The position numbers were made by a program, and so were the translations under genes. From positions 1 through 64,000 of IMG/VR virus record IMGVR_UViG_3300025093_000002: a DNA stretch of 64,000 nucleotides; one strand, written 5' to 3'. Below are positions 1-6,832 of this stretch, piece after piece. Numbering within the stretch: position 1 is the stretch's first letter; the number at the start of each line of letters is the position of its first letter. This DNA comes from a virus. The notes under the pieces were generated by a model. That model was not told the DNA's origin. It did no database searches and saw only the letters and a program-made list of their open reading frames with translations.

Positions 1-87
1 GAGATGAGCGACCTTTTCATCATCATCGAAGCGTTCGGCGCAAAGCATGGCGTCACGTTTCACGACCGTCAGGAGCGAGCCGCATGA
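1..87 (+). CDS. ninB: NinB-like recombination protein, C-terminal fragment (cut by window edge)
   Basis: The last 28 codons of a gene whose complete copy lies at 41233-41631; the DNA is identical to that copy over everything visible. NinB proteins of lambdoid phages bind single-stranded DNA and take part in phage recombination. The stop codon overlaps the next start as ATGA, so the two are probably translationally coupled. Only the C-terminus is visible, so the upstream part of this copy is unknown. Confidence 0.85.
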   Translation, partial: EMSDLFIIIEAFGAKHGVTFHDRQERAA

Positions 88-127
88 GCCTCCCCCTCAC
101 CGCCCCTAGCTCTGTCCGCCGCTCTAA
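1..127. repeat. Unit-length direct repeat, copy 1 (identical to 41545-41671)
   Basis: Bases 1-127 match 41545-41671 without a difference, and the match may continue left of the window. It covers the ninB end and the start of the following small gene. After base 127 the copies diverge, although the gene order stays parallel to the integrase. The 41,544 bp spacing equals one full lambdoid genome map, so this repeat marks the joint between two phage genomes. Confidence 0.95.
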
Positions 128-278
128 AAAGCGTTGCGCGCAGTATGTCGAGACACACGAGCAGCTTCGGCGCGAAGTCGAGATTGCCCTCATGCGCCAG
201 TCCGATGGCCTTGGAGCATGGCTTGCCGATGCCCTTGAGGCTGAGATGGACTGCTTTGATGTGGAGGCGGCGGCATGA
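84..278 (+). CDS. Small conserved phage protein (64 aa)
   Basis: Unrecognised, hydrophilic, rich in Arg and Glu, probably helical. Its start overlaps the ninB stop (ATGA) and its stop overlaps the next start. A near-identical 62-residue homologue lies at 41628-41816; this copy carries a two-codon insertion in the middle. Conservation in two related phages with mostly conservative changes supports real coding. Confidence 0.75.
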   Translation: MSLPLTAPSSVRRSKKRCAQYVETHEQLRREVEIALMRQSDGLGAWLADALEAEMDCFDVEAAA

Positions 279-460
279 GCCATTTTGCCACTGCACTGGC
301 GATCATCGGTGTTGCATTCGCGGTCGCCTACTGTTCCGTTGAGGTGAACCGCAGCGGCCATGAAGCGAGGAAATTCGAAGCTGAGGCTTGCGAGCGCGCT
401 GGAGGGCGCATGGTCCGCAATTGGGGCCAGCTCGTCTGCGAATACCCAGGGGCGCGCTGA
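275..460 (+). CDS. Small membrane-anchored protein (61 aa)
   Basis: Residues 3-20 are hydrophobic and form an N-terminal transmembrane anchor or uncleaved signal, followed by a charged tail with two cysteines that could lie outside the membrane. It overlaps both neighbours by four bases (ATGA and TGATG). It has no counterpart in the parallel region at 41.8 kb, so it came or went with the neighbouring nuclease cassette. Function unknown. Confidence 0.65.
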   Translation: MSHFATALAIIGVAFAVAYCSVEVNRSGHEARKFEAEACERAGGRMVRNWGQLVCEYPGAR

Positions 461-846
461 TGGGCTACGCTATCCGCCGTCACCCCGAAGCGTTCAGCCT
501 CTCGCCTACCGACAAGAAGCGGCCGGCGAAGAAGGATGCGGGATACCTGTCATGGCTGCACGAGCTTCCGTGCCTCGTGACCGGAGCGCGCCCTGTCGAA
601 GCCGCGCACGTCTCATATGCCGACCCTCGATATGGCAAGCGCGAACGCGGCAAAGGCGAGAAGGCCGACGATCGTTGGGCCATCCCGTTGAGCCGCGCAG
701 AACATAACCGCCAGCACACCATGGACGAGCGAGCCTACTGGCAGTCCGTTGGCATAGACCCGCTTCAGGTTGCCTTGGCCCTCTACGGCGTCAAGGGCGA
801 CAACACCATGGCGGAAATCATCATCAAGAATGCGAGGAAGTCATGA
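460..846 (+). CDS. Putative HNH-like nuclease (YbcO/Ref/DUF968-like, 128 aa)
   Basis: The central part has a Cys and several His residues in the order CLVTG, AAHVS, KADDRWAIPLS and EHNRQHTMDE, resembling the His-Me finger proteins that lambdoid phages carry beside ninB. That family cleaves DNA during recombination; the activity here is inferred from motif and position. The ATG at 460 overlaps the previous stop and fits the operon better than upstream in-frame starts. At the same place the second phage has an unrelated CxxC-type HNH protein (41813-42181). Confidence 0.6.
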   Translation: MGYAIRRHPEAFSLSPTDKKRPAKKDAGYLSWLHELPCLVTGARPVEAAHVSYADPRYGKRERGKGEKADDRWAIPLSRAEHNRQHTMDERAYWQSVGIDPLQVALALYGVKGDNTMAEIIIKNARKS

Positions 847-1154
847 CCGCCCCCGCCCCGAATGACGACCTGGTGCGCGAAATCGAAGACGCCGAATGGT
901 GGGAGCGAGGCGACGCCGAAGGCAACACCGTCGTCAGCATTGCGCCCGAAAGCCTCGCAGCGGCATACCGCGCCCAAGCCGAAAGGATTTCGGTGCTGGA
1001 GCGGGCGCTGGAGCCGTTCGCGAAGGAAGCACGGCTGTGGGCTGGTTACGACGAGGCCGAAATTCTCGTTGAGGGTTTTCCCAACGGCCCTGCAAGCATC
1101 ATCACCGTTGGTGACCTTTACCGCGCCCGCACCACCCTCACAGGAGCCCGCTAA
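843..1154 (+). CDS. Conserved phage protein of unknown function (103 aa)
   Basis: Start and stop overlap the neighbouring genes (ATGA, TAATG). The N-terminus (PAPNDDLVR) and a central helical segment (AERISVLERALEPFA, likely coiled coil) are shared with the 100-residue protein at 42181-42483; the parts between differ. This is a mosaic small early protein with no recognised domain. Confidence 0.7.
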   Translation: MTAPAPNDDLVREIEDAEWWERGDAEGNTVVSIAPESLAAAYRAQAERISVLERALEPFAKEARLWAGYDEAEILVEGFPNGPASIITVGDLYRARTTLTGAR

Positions 1155-1951
1155 TGGACAGCTTAGAACAGGCGCGGGAAGCGCTGATTTGGTATGAGAA
1201 CAACGCGGCGGGCTGTCGCCTCATTCACAGCGGCGGCGATGCGCATCGCAACGCTCTTGCGGCAGACGGTGGAACTCGCGCCCGCGAAGCCCTCGCCGCC
1301 CTCTCCCGTCCGGTGGAGGGGGTGAAGGGGGAGCCGCGCGCATTTCTCGTGACGGGCATCAACGAAAGACATGGCCGTATCATCGACGCGCGCAAGTATG
1401 ATCCCCGCCGCGATGATTTCTGGATGCCCGGCCAGAAAGAAAGACACACGGTCGAACCGCTGTTCCTCACCGCCCCGCCCGTCGCTGATAGCGAAGCCCC
1501 CTCCACTCCCGTAGATGGGGCGGGGGCGGAACCTGTCGCTTACGAGATATTCCGTAATGGCGTCTTTGAGGAAGTGTCTCGCATCGCCTTAAACGATGCC
1601 GACAAGCGCGCTGGCTACACGCAGAGGCCGCTCTACGCCGCGCCCCTCGCCAATCCAGAAGCCGAAGCACGGCTGCGGGAGCGGGTGGTGGAGTTGGAGC
1701 GCGAACAGAACTATCCGCTATTCCGCCAGCGGGCAAAAGAGCTTGTCGAACACTGGCAATCGCTCGACGAACCCGCCGAAGCCCGTCTCGCACAAGCCGA
1801 GCGGGGGCCAGCGGTGACGGAGGCCGTGGTTGAGACGGTCGGTGAGGAACTGTTCTCGCGCGGTCATACGAAAATCACAAAGCAGGATGTGCGAGCCGCC
1901 CTCGAAGCCGCCCTCCATCCCCAATCGGCGGCAGGGGAGGAAGGGAAATGA
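1154..1951 (+). CDS. Conserved phage protein of unknown function (265 aa)
   Basis: Begins MDSLEQAREAL and ends ALHPQSAAGEEGK. The homologue at 42483-43235 shares both ends almost exactly but has a different middle, including a CxxCxG zinc motif that this copy lacks. The C-terminal half is rich in Glu, Ala and Arg and probably helical. The conserved-ends, variable-middle pattern suggests repeated recombination inside the gene. No function assigned. Confidence 0.7.
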   Translation: MDSLEQAREALIWYENNAAGCRLIHSGGDAHRNALAADGGTRAREALAALSRPVEGVKGEPRAFLVTGINERHGRIIDARKYDPRRDDFWMPGQKERHTVEPLFLTAPPVADSEAPSTPVDGAGAEPVAYEIFRNGVFEEVSRIALNDADKRAGYTQRPLYAAPLANPEAEARLRERVVELEREQNYPLFRQRAKELVEHWQSLDEPAEARLAQAERGPAVTEAVVETVGEELFSRGHTKITKQDVRAALEAALHPQSAAGEEGK

Positions 1952-2142
1952 CCCCAAACCAGTGGCAAACATTAGAAGCGCTGAACAACTGCACCGCTCC
2001 TTGGGACGCGAAACATCCCAGCAACCGGAATGTTTTGGCGGCGCTTGGGAGGTTGGGGCTTGCCGAAAAACAACTTGGTTACCCCGTAGGTTGGGTCATC
2101 ACCGCCGCTGGCCGTCGCGCCCTTCAGGAGCGCCAGCCATGA
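1948..2142 (+). CDS. Small protein, possible winged-helix fold (64 aa)
   Basis: Residues about 5-60 read like a compact helix-helix-wing unit (NVLAALGRLGLAEKQ, then GWVITAAGRRALQ), as in small MarR-like or wHTH domains. Both ends overlap neighbours by four bases. The parallel slot at 43232-43456 carries a different 74-residue protein that shares only the last residues (ERQP). DNA binding is a guess from sequence style. Confidence 0.55.
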   Translation: MTPNQWQTLEALNNCTAPWDAKHPSNRNVLAALGRLGLAEKQLGYPVGWVITAAGRRALQERQP

Positions 2143-2444
2143 AGACGGCAAGGGAGATAATCGCACGGGCCTACGACCGCGAGCAGGCGGCGCAGATGGG
2201 CGAACCGGACCCATGGCAGGACGGCACCGACCACCCCGAATGGGAAGGCAGTCTCGGATGCGCAGACGTGGCTATAGCCGCTCTCGCTGCCGAGGGGTTC
2301 AGCATCGTGGAGACAGGACTTGTCGAGCAAGCTTTCCGCGATGGCGTTGCCTACGGCACTGTCTGCGACGTAACCGATATCGATAAGGCATGGGAAACGT
2401 CTGCCGTTCGCGCCCGCTCTATAAGGAAGGGGAAGACAGAATGA
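2139..2444 (+). CDS. Conserved small phage protein (101 aa)
   Basis: Starts MKTAREIIA and contains the shared segment AIAALAAEGFSIVETG; the homologue at 43453-43761 has the same start, core and end (GKTE). Start chosen at the ATG overlapping the previous stop. Acidic and helical. Found here and in the second phage directly before the integration cassette. Function unknown. Confidence 0.7.
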   Translation: MKTAREIIARAYDREQAAQMGEPDPWQDGTDHPEWEGSLGCADVAIAALAAEGFSIVETGLVEQAFRDGVAYGTVCDVTDIDKAWETSAVRARSIRKGKTE

Positions 2445-2767
2445 GCCGCGTCTTCACACCTGCGACTCTTGCACAGCGCTGGGAATGCTCCGACAAGCAT
2501 GTTCGCAATCTAATCATGGCCGGCGAATTGCCAGCGTTCCGCGTTGGCGGCAAATTGCTCCGCATCAAAGGCGCGGACGTGGAGGACTACGAATGCCGGA
2601 ATGGCGTCTCACTCGACTCGACGGAGATTTCTGCGTCACCTGGGACGATCCCAGCATCAAGGCCGGAAGGCGACGTTATCGACTTCACACCTCAGACCCA
2701 AAAGAAGCAGCCGCGCGCGCCGCGTCTCGATACGCAGCTTTCACGCGCCCGACTGGCAAGACGGTAG
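2441..2767 (+). CDS. Excisionase-like HTH protein (108 aa)
   Basis: Residues 5-50 form an HTH_17/MerR-like helix-turn-helix (TPATLAQRWECSDKHVRNLIMAGELPAFRVGGK) of the kind found in phage excisionases and recombination directionality factors; such proteins bind beside attP and steer the integrase to excision. It lies directly before integrase A and overlaps its reading frame by 175 bp. The C-terminal 50 residues, in the overlap, are basic and low-complexity and may be dispensable. The first bases of this gene are part of the left anchor of the integration cassette. Confidence 0.7.
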   Translation: MSRVFTPATLAQRWECSDKHVRNLIMAGELPAFRVGGKLLRIKGADVEDYECRNGVSLDSTEISASPGTIPASRPEGDVIDFTPQTQKKQPRAPRLDTQLSRARLARR

Positions 2768-3582
2768 CCGAGATATGGAAAGGCTACGTCGCGGACATGG
2801 AAGGCCGCGCCGTGGTCGGCACGATGAAGCACACATGGAAGGCGCTTCAGTTCCGGTTCGGGGGCTTGAACGGTGATGAGGTGTCGATTGCCGATTGCCG
2901 GGCACACACTGAGCAGCGGCGGCTTGACGGCATCAAGGATGGAACGATCCATACCGAACTAGGCCACCTGCGCATGGTTCTGCTATGGGCCGAAAAGCAC
3001 CGTCTCATTGACCGAGCGCCAGCAATCGAACGGCCGGCGAAACCAGAACCGAAGCACGATTACCTGACACGCGAGGAGGCCAGGCGATTAGTCGATGCTT
3101 CGAAGGCCGCGCATGTGGCACTCGCCATTGAACTGATGCTGGCGACCGGCGCGCGTAATGAGGCTGCGCTGACGCTGACATGGGATCGCGTAGACATGGA
3201 GCGGCGCATCATCCAGCTTCGAAACCCGTTCGATAGGGCGAAGCGGAAAGGGCGCGCAACCGTGCCGATGAATGACAAGATCCACACGGCTATGGGAAAG
3301 GCCAAGAGGGGGGCTTTGACGCCATTCGTGGTCGAGTGGGCCGGAAGACCGGTCAAGTCGATCAAGCGCGGCCTGAAGGCGGCGGGCGCCGAGATAGGAC
3401 GACCAGACGTGTCGCCCCACATGCTGCGTCATTCGGCGGCTGTATGGCTGGCCGAAGACGGGCATTCGATGAATGAGATTTCGCAGTACCTTGGTCATGA
3501 CGACGTGAAGACGACCACGCGCGTCTATGCCAGGTTCTCGCCAACGCACCTTCGGAAGCTCGCTGACAGCCTCAATTTCTGA
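2593..3582 (+). CDS. int: Tyrosine recombinase, integrase A (329 aa)
   Basis: Phage integrase of the lambda/XerD superfamily. The N-terminal arm-binding and SAM-like core-binding regions span about residues 1-150. The catalytic domain carries Arg188 (ATGARNEA), a lysine in the KRKGRATVPM hairpin, His276-x-x-Arg279 (HMLRHS), His302 (LGHDD) and the nucleophile Tyr312 (VYARF), so all residues needed are present. The ATG at 2593 is chosen because upstream in-frame starts lie deep in the excisionase gene. It should recombine the adjacent tRNA-Val-derived attP with the host tRNA-Val(GAC) gene. It is only distantly similar to integrase B at 43933. Confidence 0.93.
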   Translation: MPEWRLTRLDGDFCVTWDDPSIKAGRRRYRLHTSDPKEAAARAASRYAAFTRPTGKTVAEIWKGYVADMEGRAVVGTMKHTWKALQFRFGGLNGDEVSIADCRAHTEQRRLDGIKDGTIHTELGHLRMVLLWAEKHRLIDRAPAIERPAKPEPKHDYLTREEARRLVDASKAAHVALAIELMLATGARNEAALTLTWDRVDMERRIIQLRNPFDRAKRKGRATVPMNDKIHTAMGKAKRGALTPFVVEWAGRPVKSIKRGLKAAGAEIGRPDVSPHMLRHSAAVWLAEDGHSMNEISQYLGHDDVKTTTRVYARFSPTHLRKLADSLNF

Positions 3583-3587
3583 GGCTC

Positions 3588-3611
3588 AGGTTCGGGTAAA
3601 CCTAGAGAGAA
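3588..3611 (+). repeat. Candidate integrase-A arm site, left copy
   Basis: A 24-bp sequence (AGGTT...AACCTAGAG..GAA) matched at 19 of 24 positions by 3783-3806 in the same orientation. The two copies lie 195 bp apart and flank the tRNA-derived core. Each contains an imperfect AGGTT/AACCT inverted repeat. The position and spacing fit arm-type binding sites of a lambda-type attP; binding is inferred. Confidence 0.5.
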
Positions 3612-3643
3612 ATATGTAAACACCAGCTAAGTGCTTGAAAGGA

Positions 3644-3690
3644 TGGTGGGCGTGACAGGGATTGAACCTGTGACCCCTACGATGTCAACA
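3644..3690 (-). other. attP-like core: 3' part of tRNA-Val(GAC)
   Basis: Read on the minus strand this is the 3' part of a tRNA: anticodon loop with GAC (3682-3688), variable region GGGGTC, a perfect T arm (CAGG TTCAATC CCTG) and the acceptor end with encoded CCA (3644-3646). The 5' half is absent: bases beyond 3691 are unrelated. So this is a crossover core joined to phage DNA on both sides (attP), not an intact tRNA or a prophage end. Confidence 0.8.
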
Positions 3691-3782
3691 TTGCGCCCCT
3701 ACCGGAAACCCGCGAAACCCCGGCAAATGGGCACTACGCCATGGCCCTGTGGAGAACGATGTTCCGCTTCTGTCCGGTTTGC

Positions 3783-3806
3783 AGGTTTGGTCGAACCTAG
3801 AGGGAA
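3783..3806 (+). repeat. Candidate integrase-A arm site, right copy
   Basis: Second copy of the 24-bp motif described at 3588, on the late-module side of the core, with five differences concentrated in the centre of the inverted repeat. Confidence 0.5.
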
Positions 3807-3816
3807 CTACGCACGC

Positions 3817-3966
3817 ATGCACATTAGACGCATCGAAACGAAAGGCACCCTCGTCCTCATCGCTGCCCTTATCGTAGCTCTATGGGCAGTGGGAGAGTGG
3901 GTGCTATCGTGGGGGCCTTGGCTTCTGAGTATGGCCGCGACGTTCGGCTTCATCGATACGCTCTAG
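3817..3966 (+). CDS. Small membrane protein next to attP (49 aa)
   Basis: A single hydrophobic segment (residues about 10-30, LVLIAALIVALWAVGEWVL) after a short basic N-terminus. The membrane segment and its DNA recur almost unchanged at 45439-45502 just after the second attP site, where the N-terminus differs. Its 3' end overlaps the convergent gene at 3904. Conservation beside two different att sites argues for a real, though unrecognised, gene. Confidence 0.6.
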   Translation: MHIRRIETKGTLVLIAALIVALWAVGEWVLSWGPWLLSMAATFGFIDTL

Positions 3967-4215
3967 AAGCTCATCCAGCCTGTGATTGATGCCCGAGGTG
4001 TTCTTGTCCGTCAGCGCATCCGCAATGCGCTTCACTTCTGCAATGAGACGATCCATCTGTTCCCGCTCGCCAAACCCCAAACCAATCCCCGCCAGGACGG
4101 CATCATTCGCTTTGGCTGGTGGCGTCGTCTGCCGAGACAGATATTTACCGGCCCCCGCCAGCAACAGGATAGCCCCGTAGATCGCGGCAATCCACAATTC
4201 AGGTGCAATGGTCAT
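3904..4215 (-). CDS. Membrane-anchored coiled-coil lysis-region protein (103 aa)
   Basis: One N-terminal transmembrane segment (residues 7-23) followed by a charged helical region (about 50-95) likely to form a coiled coil, ending PRPPR. That architecture and its place as last gene of the lysis group resemble inner-membrane spanins; no partner o-spanin is visible, so this is tentative. The functional counterpart in module B is the 105-residue protein at 47636-47953, which has the same layout and a similar Pro/Arg end. Confidence 0.6.
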   Translation of the reverse strand: MTIAPELWIAAIYGAILLLAGAGKYLSRQTTPPAKANDAVLAGIGLGFGEREQMDRLIAEVKRIADALTDKNTSGINHRLDELLERIDEAERRGHTQKPRPPR

Positions 4216-4660
4216 TCACGGCCACCCGCTTTTTATGGGTTTTGTCCGATGCGCCAGCTTCGCCCATCGCGCGGATGACGTTGTACGAGTCGAGGAACAG
4301 AAGGACGGGATAAACGGCGAGGCCCGTTGAGCCAGTGCCGGCCTGCGCCATCCCCAATGTGATCTGGAACCAGAAGAAGCAGGCCACGAAGGCAAAGAAA
4401 GCCCGCCAGTGCGGAGAGCGCCGCCAAGCCCCGTTGATGCATAGAACGATGAACCTTAGCCCGCCTGCGATAAGGCATAGCCACCCCCATGTCTCGGGGT
4501 CTGCCATCTGGGCAAGAACCTTGTAGGACGCGCCTTGAAACACGCCGGGGTTCAGCCAGATCACGACGGCCCAATTGATGAGAACAAGTGCCAACGCCCA
4601 TTCGGACGCTCGCCCCGGAAATGTCTCTCGGAGCGAGTGCTTTATGTGGGCGAGGATCAT
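4199..4660 (-). CDS. Multi-pass membrane protein of lysis region (153 aa)
   Basis: Four hydrophobic stretches at about residues 20-36, 55-75, 85-103 and 110-125 suggest an integral inner-membrane protein. It sits between a holin-like gene and the TM/coiled-coil protein, overlapping both at its ends (17 bp downstream, 1 bp upstream). It could be a second holin or holin regulator. No family recognised. Confidence 0.65.
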   Translation of the reverse strand: MILAHIKHSLRETFPGRASEWALALVLINWAVVIWLNPGVFQGASYKVLAQMADPETWGWLCLIAGGLRFIVLCINGAWRRSPHWRAFFAFVACFFWFQITLGMAQAGTGSTGLAVYPVLLFLDSYNVIRAMGEAGASDKTHKKRVAVNDHCT

Positions 4661-4896
4661 CAGTAGAGCCCCGTTGGCGGGTTAGGGAACTGCTTGGCCT
4701 TCTCGGCCGGGCTCTTCCAGTTGGGGATGAGCCAAACAAGCAGGGCACCGACGCCGCCGAGGACTGCGGTGACCGTTGCCTCATCGAGACCAAGGTCGAT
4801 GCCGGAATAAATCTGGAAGAACTGGACGGCAGCCATCACGACTGCGACCCAGAACTTTGCGGCCCGGAACAGGCCGAACATTGCAAGCAGAGGCAT
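4660..4896 (-). CDS. Holin-like membrane protein (78 aa)
   Basis: Two hydrophobic segments (residues 5-27 and 40-58) separated by a short loop, then a charged, Pro-rich tail: the size and layout of small class II/III holins, which form the membrane holes that release or activate endolysin. It lies 4 bp after the endolysin stop, in the same operon. Called from architecture and position only. Confidence 0.65.
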   Translation of the reverse strand: MPLLAMFGLFRAAKFWVAVVMAAVQFFQIYSGIDLGLDEATVTAVLGGVGALLVWLIPNWKSPAEKAKQFPNPPTGLY

Positions 4897-4900
4897 CGGG

Positions 4901-5563
4901 TTATCCTTTCGAGAACAGGTTGCGGAAGAAAGATGCGAGCGCAGCCCAGAAGCCCTGCGCAGGGGCAGGAGCAGGTTCAGGGCGCGGTGTGGGTGTTGGC
5001 GTGGGAAGCGGGCCAGGAACGGGCGGTGCAGCCTTCATGAGCGCCAGAACGTCAACCCGCTTGCCCCGGCTCCAAAGGACGACGCCCTTCGTGTTCGCAG
5101 GGTAGAGGGTGGCGAAACCGCCGCTGGAATACTTGCCACTGAAAAACAGGCCGCGCTCTTTCTCGCGGCGCGGGATGATTTCCTTCGGCTTCGACCAGAA
5201 CATGAACGCCTTGCGCGCCCCGGCCATATCGCCCGCGTTGAACTTCTTTACCCACGTTGCATCATCGATGCCCCCAGTGTTGAAGTCGAAGGACACAGCC
5301 GCGTCGAACTGCTCTTGCGTGAGCGGGCGGGTAAACGCCTTGCGGACGCGGGCTTCGAACTTGGCGATATCGCGCCGGAAAATTTCCATGATTTCCGCCA
5401 TGGAGTATTCGCCACGCTTCAACGCGGGATTCGGAAAGCCGGCAGAGGCAGTATGCCCAATGCCAACCGTCCAGACGCCAACGCTGTCCTTGTAAGGCGC
5501 ATTGACGATGCCTTCGTGGCTCGCGATCTCCACGAGCCCCTTGTCGCTGACCTTTTGGGCCAT
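4901..5563 (-). CDS. Endolysin, GH24 (T4-lysozyme-like) muramidase (220 aa)
   Basis: Cleaves the glycan strand of peptidoglycan for lysis. The GH24 triad is present: Glu17 (SHEG), Asp26 (YKDS) and Thr32 (WTVGIGHT) with the canonical spacing. The lysozyme domain spans about residues 1-170, then a Pro-rich linker and a C-terminal amphipathic segment (FWAALASFFRNLF), unusual for simple lysozymes. There is no N-terminal signal, so export should depend on a holin. A 19-bp stretch upstream, including the ribosome site, is identical to that before the original endolysin start in module B. Confidence 0.9.
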   Translation of the reverse strand: MAQKVSDKGLVEIASHEGIVNAPYKDSVGVWTVGIGHTASAGFPNPALKRGEYSMAEIMEIFRRDIAKFEARVRKAFTRPLTQEQFDAAVSFDFNTGGIDDATWVKKFNAGDMAGARKAFMFWSKPKEIIPRREKERGLFFSGKYSSGGFATLYPANTKGVVLWSRGKRVDVLALMKAAPPVPGPLPTPTPTPRPEPAPAPAQGFWAALASFFRNLFSKG

Positions 5564-5680
5564 CGGTATTCCTTTTTCAGTTGTGGGGGAGGTTGCACGC
5601 GGAGGGGTTGCGTGCTTGAAGGGAGTGCGCCATCAAGGCGCGCGCCAAGTTTTAGGCGCTTATGAAGAAGAGCGGCTTCT

Positions 5681-5758
5681 ATGCTTGGGTATTTGGCAGC
5701 CGTCGTTATCGGCGGGATCGGGATCGGGCTTATATTGCTCGACGTGGCGGGCTACTAA
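5681..5758 (+). CDS. Possible membrane micropeptide (25 aa)
   Basis: A short frame, almost entirely one Gly/Ile/Leu-rich membrane segment, ending 3 bp before the start of the O-antigen ligase-like gene. A purine-rich stretch precedes the ATG. It may be a leader or a tiny partner protein of the polytopic downstream product. Too short to be certain. Confidence 0.35.
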   Translation: MLGYLAAVVIGGIGIGLILLDVAGY

Positions 5759-5761
5759 GCC

Positions 5762-6832
5762 ATGAAGGTCAGGATATCCGAGGTCAGCCTCGCGCCTGCG
5801 GCCCTTGTCTTTGTTCTCTTGCTTGGTTTCATGTCGGCAGGTGCCATCCCGCTCCTGTCGCCTGAACTCCACTATCAAACAGCGTGGCCGACATATCTGA
5901 GATATGGGTGCATCGTCGCCGTCTACGTGATGCTTCTCGTCCGCGCTATCGCGAACAATTCCACCTTTTCCTCCCCTGCCGCTTGCTTTTTCATTGCGTT
6001 TTCGATTTCGCTGGCCATCGCCATGATGTCCGGCATTGAGGCCAAGCGAGTCGTTCTTTACCTTCTGCCGCTAATCGCCATATTCACTCCGCAGCGCATT
6101 TTCGCATTGTTCCCGCGCATAGCGGTGTGGGCTTTGCTCTTGGCGCTTGCCGGCGCAGTCTACGAATATGCGAACGGGACGTTCGGGCGTTTTGACGGTG
6201 CCCGGGTCTCATCGATATTCATCAATCCGAACAACCTCGCTGTGGTGACGATGATTTCCGTCGCCTTGATTTTTGAACACGCGCAATCAACGAGGGCCGT
6301 GAAGGCGCTCGCAGTCGCTATCATGGTGCCGCTTTTGTTCTTGTCCGGGTCGAAGACGGGCTTGCTGATGCTCGCCGCGCTGATTGTATTTTACGCAGCC
6401 CGCCGTAGCGTCCTCGGCGTCGTTGCGGCCGGCATTGCTACTGTCTTGGCCGGGAGCGCGCTGGTCTATTCCGGACTTGTTCGCGCTCCCTTGCTAAGCT
6501 TGACGGAGAGGGTCAAGCAGCTTCAGTCCAGTTTGTCCGAAATCGACAACTGGTTCACGCCCGGCCACTCTCCACAGCCGATGGAATACTACCTCACCAA
6601 CCCCTACATCTACGTGGACAACGCCTACATCCAGACATGGATAGAACTAGGTGTCCCGGCTGCGGTCCTGTTTACGGCGGCCCTCATTTATAAGGCCGCA
6701 ACAGACCGTCTAGGCTCTCCGTTTTGGTTGCTACTGATGGTCGCGGCCCTGACCACAAATATCAACTATCTCTGGCCGGTTGCATATTTCCTATGGGCCT
6801 ATGTCGGACAGCCGCAGAAAACGACTAACTAA
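5762..6832 (+). CDS. O-antigen ligase/polymerase-like membrane protein (356 aa), lysogenic-conversion cargo
   Basis: A polytopic membrane protein with about ten hydrophobic segments and a large hydrophilic loop between about residues 240 and 295, the topology of the Wzy/WaaL/RfaL (O-antigen ligase, Wzy_C-like) superfamily. These proteins polymerise or attach surface polysaccharide in the periplasm. Segments like SGSKTG and the loop ending [12 protein letters not shown] are typical. It lies on the strand opposite the late genes, between endolysin and tailspike, and its end overlaps the tailspike end by 8 bp. Its codon use looks less GC-biased than that of neighbouring structural genes. A role in altering host surface sugar is inferred. 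Confidence 0.8.
   Translation: MKVRISEVSLAPAALVFVLLLGFMSAGAIPLLSPELHYQTAWPTYLRYGCIVAVYVMLLVRAIANNSTFSSPAACFFIAFSISLAIAMMSGIEAKRVVLYLLPLIAIFTPQRIFALFPRIAVWALLLALAGAVYEYANGTFGRFDGARVSSIFINPNNLAVVTMISVALIFEHAQSTRAVKALAVAIMVPLLFLSGSKTGLLMLAALIVFYAARRSVLGVVAAGIATVLAGSALVYSGLVRAPLLSLTERVKQLQSSLSEIDNWFTPGHSPQPMEYYLTNPYIYVDNAYIQTWIELGVPAAVLFTAALIYKAATDRLGSPFWLLLMVAALTTNINYLWPVAYFLWAYVGQPQKTTN

Noticed and set aside
3644-3690. Possible tRNA-Val gene
   Set aside because: Only the 3' part from the anticodon loop is present; the DNA beyond 3691 does not form a D arm or acceptor 5' strand.
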